DNA of 5,590 bases from an uncultured Dorea sp. (lineage in GTDB: Bacteria; Bacillota_A; Clostridia; Lachnospirales; Lachnospiraceae): the NCBI GenBank assembly GCA_948468495.1, contig CAOKJI010000155.1, positions 1 to 5,590 on the forward strand. The letters are read 5' to 3'. The notes under the pieces were generated by a model that ran no database searches, was not told the DNA's origin, and saw only the letters and a program-made list of their open reading frames with translations. Shown piece after piece: positions 1 to 5,229 of this stretch. The position numbers were made by a program, and so were the translations under genes. The stretch's first letter is position 1. The number at the start of each line of letters is the position of its first letter.

Positions 1-2
1 TC

Positions 3-773
3 TTCATTGATATTGTACAGGCGGTCAATACATTATGCAGTTATCTGGCCCTGCGTCATCTGGAGCGGCCGGAACTTTTGTACGAACAATATGGAATCAG
101 GAAGGCGGACGTGATACTGGTTCTTGGGAGCGATCTCCCCTGTCTGGCGGAAAAAGCATGCGCATTATGGAATAAGGGGCTGGCGAAATATCTGGTATTC
201 TGCGGAGGCGTCGGCCATTCTACCGGGAATCTGAAAGAGAAAGCGGGCAAAATTATGGGTAGGGACGTCGGAGAACTGCCGGATTCAGAAGCAGAGCTTT
301 ACGCGGTTCTTGCAGAAAAACAGTACCATGTTCCGGAAAAAGCTGTTATAATTGAGAAAAATTCTACAAATACTGCGGAAAATGTAAAATATGCCATGCG
401 GATTTTAGAGGAGAAGCAGATTAGGAGCCAGTTCATGCTTCTGATGCAGGATCCAATCCTGCAGAGAAGAAGTTATGTGACAGCTCTGGATTTTGTGCCG
501 GAAGAGACGCTCCTGATTTCTTATGCGCCCTTTATCCCTTCCGTCAGCATAGAAGGAAACCGTCTTCCGGACATTCCCTATCTGTGGGAGGAAGGCCGCT
601 TCTATGAACTTCTTCTGGGAGAGATGCGGAGGCTTCGGGATGACGGAAATGGCTACGGGCCAAAAGGAAAGGGATTTATCCGCCATGTGGATATTCCAGA
701 AGAGGCGGAAGCGGCGTGCCGGATTGTGTCGGAACATTTTGCAAGGTATGATACACGTGTGACGAAGGAGTAA
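3..773 (+). CDS. YdcF/DUF218-family protein, 5' end outside window
   Basis: The reading frame is open from the left edge (codon phase begins at base 3), so the gene starts upstream. The TTG at 78 has no ribosome-binding site and lies inside coherent coding sequence, so I do not use it. Numbering from that TTG as residue 1, the DUF218 core is visible: a beta-strand ADVILVLGSD (residues 10-19), a glycine turn CGGVGHSTG (42-50), an acidic DSEAE segment (69-73), an IIEKNSTNTAENV segment (91-103) matching the family's E-x-x-S/T-x-x-T-x-E-N motif, and MQDPILQRR (123-131) matching its conserved DP..RR motif. The family has a Rossmann-like fold. E. coli YdcF is reported to bind S-adenosylmethionine, but no reaction is established, so the role here is unknown. 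No membrane segment is seen in the visible part. The stop TAA is 9 nt before the HAD remnant, which suggests a former two-gene operon. Family call is confident; function is not. Confidence 0.88.
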   Translation, partial: FIDIVQAVNTLCSYLALRHLERPELLYEQYGIRKADVILVLGSDLPCLAEKACALWNKGLAKYLVFCGGVGHSTGNLKEKAGKIMGRDVGELPDSEAELYAVLAEKQYHVPEKAVIIEKNSTNTAENVKYAMRILEEKQIRSQFMLLMQDPILQRRSYVTALDFVPEETLLISYAPFIPSVSIEGNRLPDIPYLWEEGRFYELLLGEMRRLRDDGNGYGPKGKGFIRHVDIPEEAEAACRIVSEHFARYDTRVTKE

Positions 774-782
774 TGAGAAACT

Positions 783-872
783 ATGGCTGGAAGATATAAG
801 CTGATCGCGCTGGATATGGATGGAAACGGCCTGCCGGAAACAGGTAGAAAAATTTTTATAAAAAAGGATTGA
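783..872 (+). pseudogene. Remnant of a Cof-type HAD-superfamily phosphatase with its core deleted
   Basis: A 29-codon frame begins with an ATG preceded by AAGGAG (765-770, inside the end of the YdcF gene). It opens MAGRYKLIALDMDG, the N-terminus of Cof-type HAD hydrolases: hydrophobic strand followed by the catalytic DxDG motif. Homologues continue with T-L-L and run to roughly 260-270 residues. Here the sequence passes at about 825 to NGLPET. One base later, in the shifted frame (844-861), it reads VEKFL followed by TAA, which resembles the NG(V/L)...VEKFL tail of the same family. I infer an internal deletion, probably between similar GATGGA-like sequences coding for the DMDG and D-x-x-G segments, plus a one-base shift. 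The catalytic cap and motifs II-IV are gone, so it cannot be an active phosphatase. The N-terminal recognition is firm; the C-terminal match is inference from a short stretch. Confidence 0.7.
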
Positions 873-899
873 CTCTCACACTATGGCAGGCGGTAGGAT
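869..899 (+). promoter_or_regulatory. Promoter with 19-bp spacer, MerR-type, upstream of the MerR gene
   Basis: A -35 box TTGACT (869-874) and a -10 box TAGGAT (894-899) are separated by 19 bp rather than 17. This is the hallmark of promoters that MerR-family activators untwist. The start TTGACTCTC is the same as I recall for the B. subtilis bmr promoter. The spacer begins CTCACAC, but the matching right half of a dyad is poor, so an operator palindrome is not well preserved. The natural reading is autoregulation of the gene at 941. Confidence 0.55.
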
Positions 900-940
900 A
901 GATATGAGCTCAAAGAAAGAACACTCCGGAGGTAACGAGA

Positions 941-1756
941 ATGTTGAAAATAGGAGATTTTTCAAAATTATCCAGAGTCAGTATCCGAATGCTGCGCCAT
1001 TACGACAAAATCAACCTGCTGAAACCGGTTAAGGTAGATGAAGTCAGCGGATACCGGTATTACAGTGAGGAACAGCTTCTTATTATGGCAAGGATTCATG
1101 TGCTGAAAGATATGGGATTCGGTCTTTCGATGGTTCGTGAAGCTCTCGCGTGCTATGATGACAAAGAAGCGTTGGAACAATATCTTAAGGGTCGGCATGC
1201 AGAACTGGAAGCTCTTTTAGAGCAGACAGCAAGACGGTTACGCTCTCTGGAAACAGCCATGGAGTGGCTGAGAAAGGATGGTACTATGAATTATGATGTT
1301 GTATTAAAAACATTGCCGGAAAGACAGGTGGCAAGCGTCCGTCAGGTAATACCTGCATATGAAGAAGAAGGAAGATTGTGGCATGTTCTGTTTCAGGAAA
1401 CGGCGTCCATGAATATGAAGATGGCGGAGCCGCCTTATGTCAGTGCGCTTCTTCACGACGAAGAATATAAAGAGGCTGATGTGGATGTTGAGGTACAGGT
1501 TAGCGTAAAAGGAACGTATGCTGATACAGAACATGTACGGTTTAAGGTTCAGCCCGAAATGAGTGTGGTTAGCATTACGTTTGGAGGTTCCTACAAACAA
1601 TTTCGGGAAGCGTATGCATCTCTTGCCTCATGGACGGAGGCGAATGGTTATGAATTCTGTGGGCCGATGATGGACATTTATCATGTGGGGCCTCATGAGA
1701 CGCAGAACCCGGAAGAGTTTATCACTGAAATTTGTTGCCCAGTACAGAAGAAATAG
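941..1756 (+). CDS. MerR-family transcriptional regulator with C-terminal GyrI-like effector-binding domain
   Basis: This 271-residue protein has the layout of BmrR/TipA-type regulators. Residues 2-29 form the winged helix-turn-helix start (IGDFSKLSRVSIRMLRHYDK, then the LLKP turn). GYRYYSEEQL (37-46) is the wing, followed by the second helical pair to about residue 75. Residues 77-112 are a charged and leucine-rich dimerisation helix. Residues 117-269 are the effector domain, opening MNYDVVLKTLPERQVASVR and closing EEFITEICCPV, as in GyrI-like/AraC effector-binding domains. Such proteins bind amphipathic or cationic drugs or similar ligands and activate promoters with long spacers. The ATG at 941 has GGAGG at 928-932, 8 nt upstream. 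No efflux or other obvious target gene is adjacent: downstream is a terminator and an unrelated ATPase. Its only visible target is therefore its own promoter at 869-899. The ligand is unknown. Confidence 0.92.
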   Translation: MLKIGDFSKLSRVSIRMLRHYDKINLLKPVKVDEVSGYRYYSEEQLLIMARIHVLKDMGFGLSMVREALACYDDKEALEQYLKGRHAELEALLEQTARRLRSLETAMEWLRKDGTMNYDVVLKTLPERQVASVRQVIPAYEEEGRLWHVLFQETASMNMKMAEPPYVSALLHDEEYKEADVDVEVQVSVKGTYADTEHVRFKVQPEMSVVSITFGGSYKQFREAYASLASWTEANGYEFCGPMMDIYHVGPHETQNPEEFITEICCPVQKK

Positions 1757-1778
1757 AAATACTGTTTACAGGTTGTTT

Positions 1779-1812
1779 AAAATCATCAGCCGGATTACCG
1801 GTTGATGATTTT
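1779..1812 (+). terminator. Rho-independent terminator after the MerR gene
   Basis: Bases 1779-1793 pair with 1798-1812 over 15 consecutive positions, 14 Watson-Crick and one G-U, around the loop ATTA. The stem has a CCGG core and an AAAA/TTTT base, followed by ATTTGCTTT. It starts 22 nt after the MerR stop. The symmetric A-run and T-run mean it could also stop transcription from the other side. Confidence 0.85.
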
Positions 1813-1830
1813 ATTTGCTTTGGGTATAAT
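1802..1830 (+). promoter_or_regulatory. Sigma-A-type promoter for the ATPase-nuclease gene
   Basis: TTGATG (1802-1807), a 17-bp spacer and a perfect TATAAT (1825-1830) put the transcription start near 1837, about 40 nt before the ATG at 1877. The -35 box lies in the right arm of the preceding terminator hairpin, so terminator and promoter share bases. Confidence 0.6.
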
Positions 1831-1860
1831 TGGGATAGAAAGATTTGCGGAAAGAGGCAG

Positions 1861-1868
1861 AGGAGGAG
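1861..1868 (+). promoter_or_regulatory. Ribosome-binding site that fixes the ATPase start at 1877
   Basis: AGGAGGAG sits about 8-10 nt before the ATG at 1877. A longer in-frame reading from TTG 1802 would begin inside the terminator and the promoter -35 box and has no ribosome-binding site. Its 25 extra residues are also not part of the recognisable domain. Confidence 0.8.
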
Positions 1869-1876
1869 CGGGGCAT

Positions 1877-3454
1877 ATGAATAAGCGCTTTAATATTACA
1901 GGAACCTGTATTCCTGAAAAGCATTATATGGCTGACACGTCAGATAAAATTGATAAGATTATAGGTTTCATTGAGCAGGATTCTTATTTTACGATAAACC
2001 GGGCCAGACAATATGGGAAGACTACAACGCTCTTGCTATTATGGAGGCGTCTGAAAGAGCAGTATATCGTGATTAATACCAGCTTTGAAGGTATGGGGAA
2101 CGAGGCTTTTCGCTCAGAAGAAGCTTTTGTGCGGAGATTCTGCACCCGGGTGGCTGGAAGTCTTCGGCTGTCGGGCTATGACAGCGGGCTGGCAGATTTT
2201 TGGAGTACATTTTATGAAGAAGAGAATATGGATACGCTGAAAGAGCGTATCAGTGTCTTTTGCAGACAGACGGGAAGAGAAGTACTGCTTTTTATAGATG
2301 AAGTAGATAAAAGCGCTGATAATCAGATGTTTTTAAATTTTCTTGGTATACTTCGGGAACTGTATTTAGAGAGGGCAATGGGGGCGGTTACATTTAAGAG
2401 TGTTATTCTTGCAGGGATATATGATATTAAGAATCTAAAGCTTAAACTGCGGCCAGAGGAAGAGAGAAAGTATAATTCACCATGGAATGTGGCGGTGGAT
2501 TTTCCGATTGATATGAATCTGAATATTTCTGAGATTTGTTCGATGCTTCAGAATTATCAGGAGGATAGAGGAACTGTGTTCTGCATAGAAGAGGCGGCTA
2601 GGGAACTATACAGATATACGTCAGGATATCCGTTTCTGGTTAGTTTGGTGTGTCTTTGGGCAGATGAAAGACTGCCCGAGAATATGGAACCCGGGGAGAG
2701 ATGGGCGAAAGAGGGAATCAGGGTAGCAGTCAGGGAAATATTAAAAAGTACGTATACGTTATTCGATGATGTGATAAAGAATATTGAAAATCACGAAAAA
2801 TTCAAAAGATTTATTGAGGCTGTTCTGCTGGAAGGGAGGCAGATTCCATATAAGCTGTCGAATCCGGAAATAGAACTTGGAGTTACATTTGGAATCATTG
2901 CGGAGGATAATGGAATCTGTAAGATTTCAAATATGATATTTGAAACCTATATTTATGACCATATTATTGCCGCAAAACTGATGGAAAAAACGATATTATC
3001 TGTTCCGAGGAGCAGGTTTATTACAGAGGATCATGTTCTGGATATGAATGGGATATTAGAAAAATTTCAGGAGTTTATGAGAGCAGAATACAGAAAAAGG
3101 AATGATACATTTCTCGAAAAGCAGGGGAGGTTGTTATTTCTTGCCTTTTTGAAGCCAATTATTAATGGAGTAGGACATTATGTTGTAGAACCTGAAACCA
3201 GAAATAGCAGAAGAATGGATGTTGTGGTATTTTATGGAAAAAAAGAGTATATTTTAGAGTTAAAGCTGTGGTATGGGGAAAGCCGGTTTTCGGAAGGAGT
3301 AGACCAGCTTGCGGATTATATGGACAGCAGAGGACAGGAACGGGGGTGGCTGCTGACATTCTGCTTCAATGAAGGACGTGAGAAAAAAGCGGAGGATTAT
3401 ACCAAAGAAATTCAGATTGGAGCTGGAAAAATCATTTATTCATTTGTGGTATAG
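1877..3454 (+). CDS. AAA-like ATPase fused to a PD-(D/E)XK nuclease domain
   Basis: This 525-residue protein has an N-terminal P-loop module and a C-terminal nuclease fold. Residues 5-26 (FNITGTCIPEKHYMADTSDK...) lead into YFTINRARQYGKTTT (37-51). This is a Walker A lacking the first glycine, as is usual in the related AAA-ATPase_like and AAA_35 families with their R-P-R-x-x-GK(S/T) form. Walker B is VLLFIDEVD (136-144; D141, E142). VILAGIYDI (176-184) fits sensor 1, and YTSGYPFLVS (247-256) is the GYP-type helical segment seen in STAND-like ATPases. The C-terminus has R-R-M-D448, E461-L-K463 and Q477-x-x-x-Y481, the D...ExK...Q arrangement of PD-(D/E)XK nucleases such as PDDEXK_9. All three catalytic positions appear intact. 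No substrate is known. An accessory or defence role is inference from architecture and isolation. The gene is AT-rich: the 60 bases at 2761-2820 have 16 G+C, against 34 at 4021-4080 in pyrE, suggesting acquisition by transfer. Confidence 0.85.
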   Translation: MNKRFNITGTCIPEKHYMADTSDKIDKIIGFIEQDSYFTINRARQYGKTTTLLLLWRRLKEQYIVINTSFEGMGNEAFRSEEAFVRRFCTRVAGSLRLSGYDSGLADFWSTFYEEENMDTLKERISVFCRQTGREVLLFIDEVDKSADNQMFLNFLGILRELYLERAMGAVTFKSVILAGIYDIKNLKLKLRPEEERKYNSPWNVAVDFPIDMNLNISEICSMLQNYQEDRGTVFCIEEAARELYRYTSGYPFLVSLVCLWADERLPENMEPGERWAKEGIRVAVREILKSTYTLFDDVIKNIENHEKFKRFIEAVLLEGRQIPYKLSNPEIELGVTFGIIAEDNGICKISNMIFETYIYDHIIAAKLMEKTILSVPRSRFITEDHVLDMNGILEKFQEFMRAEYRKRNDTFLEKQGRLLFLAFLKPIINGVGHYVVEPETRNSRRMDVVVFYGKKEYILELKLWYGESRFSEGVDQLADYMDSRGQERGWLLTFCFNEGREKKAEDYTKEIQIGAGKIIYSFVV

Positions 3455-3534
3455 GCTATTTACAAAAAGTTCAGATTCAGGGTGTATGGGCTTTTTTGAC
3501 GTTGATCAGGATATGGCAGGTCAAAATTCCTGAA

Positions 3535-3563
3535 TTGAAATTATGCGGGAGATATGATAGAAT
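3535..3563 (+). promoter_or_regulatory. pyrE: Extended -10 promoter upstream of pyrE
   Basis: TTGAAA (3535-3540), a 17-bp spacer and TAGAAT (3558-3563), preceded by TGA (3555-3557), form an extended -10 element. Transcription would start near 3570 and leave a leader of about 130 nt. The rest of the 3455-3701 interval contains no gene I can support. A small hairpin ATCCT/AGGAT (3588-3604) is visible in the leader, but there is no clear attenuator. Confidence 0.6.
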
Positions 3564-3685
3564 TGAAAAGAATTGTATGTTACAGATATCCTGTTTGAAA
3601 GGATGCAGAAAGATTGAAAAGGGTGCGCTGGACGAGAGGTACGGCAGGGCATGAGGGCAGTGATAAAGGCGCGGCCCTTATGTAT

Positions 3686-3690
3686 GGAGG
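3686..3690 (+). promoter_or_regulatory. pyrE: Ribosome-binding site that fixes the pyrE start at 3702
   Basis: GGAGG lies 11 nt before ATG 3702. The in-frame ATG at 3684 overlaps this site and so cannot use it. The in-frame ATG at 3651 has no comparable site, and the 17 residues it would add (beginning MRAVIKARPLC) do not look like PyrE. Confidence 0.75.
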
Positions 3691-3701
3691 ATACAGATAA
3701 T

Positions 3702-4376
3702 ATGGAAAGATATAAGCAGGAATTTATTGAATTTATGGTGGAGAGCAACGTATTGAAGTTCGGAGATTTTACATTGAAAAGCGGAAGAAAATCTCCTTTT
3801 TTTATGAACGCGGGAGCCTATGTGACCGGGACCCAGCTTAGGAGGCTGGGAGAATACTATGCGAAAGCAATCCATGATACATATGGTCTGGATTTTGACG
3901 TACTGTTTGGGCCGGCTTACAAAGGGATTCCCCTTGCCGTAGCGACGACGATGGCGATTAGCAGTCTGTATGGCAAGGATATCCGCTACTGCTCGAACAG
4001 GAAGGAAGCAAAGGACCATGGGGATGCGGGAATCCTTCTTGGTAGCAGCCTGAAGGATGGAGACCGGGTGGTAATCATCGAGGATGTGACAACCTCCGGC
4101 AAGTCGATTGAAGAGACGTTCCCGATTCTTAAGGCGCAGGGAGATGTGGAGATTAAAGGCCTGATGGTTTCGCTGAACCGTATGGAAGTGGGGAAAGGCG
4201 GGAAGGTCAGCGCGCTGGATGAGATTAAGGAATTATATGGATTTGAGACCGGCGCTATTGTAACGATGGAAGAGGTAGTGAAGTATCTGTACAACCGGGA
4301 ATGTCAGGGGAAAATTGTGATTGACGATACATTAAAATCAGCAATTGACGCATATTATGAAGAGTATGGAATTTAG
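3702..4376 (+). CDS. pyrE: Orotate phosphoribosyltransferase
   Basis: PyrE joins orotate to PRPP to give orotidine 5'-monophosphate and pyrophosphate in cytoplasmic de novo pyrimidine synthesis. The 224-residue protein matches the usual size (E. coli PyrE is 213). Visible landmarks are FGDFTLKSGRKSPFFMNAG (20-38), with the conserved LKSGRxSPFF substrate segment, and GPAYKGIPLA (70-79). The mobile catalytic loop is RKEAKDHGDAG (100-110, with K101, K104 and H106). The PRPP-binding signature is VVIIEDVTTSGKS (123-135, with E127-D128 and the TTSGKS loop). All key residues appear intact. The gene stands alone here without other pyr genes. It has its own promoter, and its stop codon TAG is the left boundary of the long hairpin element. 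With that element removed, the next gene would start only 54 nt after the stop, so pyrE was probably once co-transcribed with the membrane genes downstream. Confidence 0.97.
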   Translation: MERYKQEFIEFMVESNVLKFGDFTLKSGRKSPFFMNAGAYVTGTQLRRLGEYYAKAIHDTYGLDFDVLFGPAYKGIPLAVATTMAISSLYGKDIRYCSNRKEAKDHGDAGILLGSSLKDGDRVVIIEDVTTSGKSIEETFPILKAQGDVEIKGLMVSLNRMEVGKGGKVSALDEIKELYGFETGAIVTMEEVVKYLYNRECQGKIVIDDTLKSAIDAYYEEYGI

Positions 4377-4537
4377 AGCGTGCCCCCCAATTCATTCCTG
4401 CAATCTGTCGCCCCACTTCACACCAGATTTTACGCTGAATTTGGTCAATGTAGCCTACTACACCTCCCAAATCCAGCATAAAATCTGATGCAAATTGGGA
4501 CGGCATCTTGTAAAAAGCAATTTGGGAACACGCTCTA
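4374..4537. repeat. 164-nt MITE/ERIC-like palindromic element: one continuous 80-pair hairpin
   Basis: Every base i from 4374 to 4453 faces base 8911-i, without a single bulge, down to a 4-nt loop at 4454-4457. I count 58 Watson-Crick pairs of 80. If the minus strand is the RNA, a further 12 are G-U, giving 70 of 80. If the plus strand is the RNA, only two are added. The ends are TAGAGCGTG (4374-4382) and CACGCTCTA (4529-4537): TA outside a GAGCGTG inverted repeat, as expected from a TA target duplication (Tc1/mariner-IS630 type, or ERIC elements). The best internal arm is 4424-4444 against 4467-4487. No transposase is present and the minus-strand open frame across it has no credible protein, so it would be non-autonomous. 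It may act as a terminator or RNA-stabilising hairpin for pyrE, or encode an RNA on the minus strand. The structure is certain; the mobile origin is probable and the function unknown. Confidence 0.85.
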
Positions 4538-4592
4538 GAAGAGGTAAGAAAAAAGGCTGATTTTATAGAAGAAGACTAGGAGGGAATGAACA

Positions 4593-4745
4593 ATGAATGA
4601 GAAAGCATTTAAGACAATGGGGATTACCGGCGCCGCCAGTATTGCAATCGGGGTTGTGATGATTGTGACTGGCATTACGACGGGAGTGATTGCGGTTGTC
4701 TGCGGAGGACGTCTGCTGAAGAATAAAGAGGGCCTGATGTTCTAG
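4593..4745 (+). CDS. Small hydrophobic membrane peptide (50 residues)
   Basis: The frame starts at ATG 4593 with a strong AGGAGGG (4578-4584), 8 nt upstream, and ends TAG one base before the VanZ-family start. The peptide begins MNEKAFKTMG, has a Gly/Ala/Val/Ile-rich stretch from about 10 to 38 (ITGAASIAIGVVMIVTGITT, then GVIAVVCGG), and ends with a basic, polar tail RLLKNKEGLMF. The core is long enough for one membrane helix or a tight two-helix hairpin. The strong ribosome-binding site, the near-abutting next gene and the clean membrane topology argue that it is real. I recall similar small proteins beside pyrE/vanZ-like genes in Lachnospiraceae, but cannot verify this here and know no function. 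Confidence 0.78.
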   Translation: MNEKAFKTMGITGAASIAIGVVMIVTGITTGVIAVVCGGRLLKNKEGLMF

Positions 4746-4746
4746 T

Positions 4747-5229
4747 ATGAATAAGAGAGGGAATGGACTGCGTTTTTTAGGTAAGGTATTATTTGTACTT
4801 TATATTGGTTTTATTATTTATTTCCTGCTTTTTTCGGAATGGTACGGAAGAGGGGCGATGAGGGAATACCGGTATAATCTGGTGTTATTTAAGGAGATTA
4901 AAAGGTTCTGGATATATAGGGAACAGCTTGGATGGTACGCGGTTTTTACCAATCTGTTTGGAAATGTGCTGATTTTTGTGCCGTTTGGCTTTTTCCTGCC
5001 TATGGCGAGCAAATATAAATACAGAAGCTTTTTTTCGGCTGTATTCTACAGCTTTGCACTGAGTCTGTGCGTAGAGACGTTCCAGCTTCTTGCGAAGGTG
5101 GGGAGTTTTGACGTGGATGATATGGTATTGAATACGCTGGGAGGGGCGCTGGGTTACATTGCGTTTACGATATGCGCGGCGATAAGGAGAAATTATGGGG
5201 TTCATAAGAAATCTAAAAGAAAAGGCTGA
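4747..5229 (+). CDS. VanZ-family membrane protein
   Basis: This 160-residue protein carries the VanZ-like signature. Helix 1 is at about 10-29 (FLGKVLFVLYIGFIIYFLLF), followed by the NLVLFKEI box (44-51). Helix 2 carries NLFGNVLIFVPFGFFLP (69-85), helix 3 LSLCVETFQLL (105-115), and the conserved acidic segment GSFDVDDMVLNTLGGALGY (119-137) leads into helix 4. E110, D124, D125 and N129 are the conserved polar residues. The C-terminus is strongly basic (VHKKSKRKG). VanZ in enterococcal vanA clusters gives low-level teicoplanin resistance, but most chromosomal family members have no proven role. This one has no glycopeptide-resistance neighbours, so resistance should not be assumed. The start follows the preceding stop by one base and only a weak AGAGGG lies upstream, which suggests translational coupling. 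Its last 35 bases overlap the next gene. Confidence 0.92.
   Translation: MNKRGNGLRFLGKVLFVLYIGFIIYFLLFSEWYGRGAMREYRYNLVLFKEIKRFWIYREQLGWYAVFTNLFGNVLIFVPFGFFLPMASKYKYRSFFSAVFYSFALSLCVETFQLLAKVGSFDVDDMVLNTLGGALGYIAFTICAAIRRNYGVHKKSKRKG

Noticed and set aside
78..80. TTG as the start of the YdcF-family gene
   Set aside because: The frame is open to the left edge with plausible coding sequence and there is no ribosome-binding site before 78.
1802..1876. N-terminal extension of the ATPase gene from TTG 1802
   Set aside because: It would start inside the terminator arm and promoter -35 box, has no ribosome-binding site, and the ATG at 1877 has AGGAGGAG upstream.
3464..3497. Possible terminator after the ATPase gene (AAAAAGTTC against GGGCTTTTT)
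   Set aside because: The stem is mostly A-T with two G-U pairs and a 15-nt loop. It is too weak to call, though the T-run is suggestive.
3494..3525. Inverted repeat TTTTGAC/GTCAAAA
   Set aside because: There are only seven pairs with an 18-nt spacer and no extension. Expected by chance in this AT-rich stretch.
3628..3640. Possible PyrR-binding sequence in the pyrE leader (CGAGAGGT resembling the GNGAGGY part of the consensus)
   Set aside because: The UCC half is replaced by GGA and no antiterminator/terminator pair is visible, so chance is more likely.
3651..3701. Longer PyrE start at ATG 3651 or ATG 3684
   Set aside because: The extra residues are unlike PyrE. GGAGG at 3686-3690 serves ATG 3702 and overlaps ATG 3684.
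4255..4506. Minus-strand open frame across the end of pyrE and the hairpin element
   Set aside because: It consists of pyrE antisense plus palindrome sequence, without a ribosome-binding site or recognisable domain. Similar annotated peptides in other genomes are likely to be the same repeat artefact.
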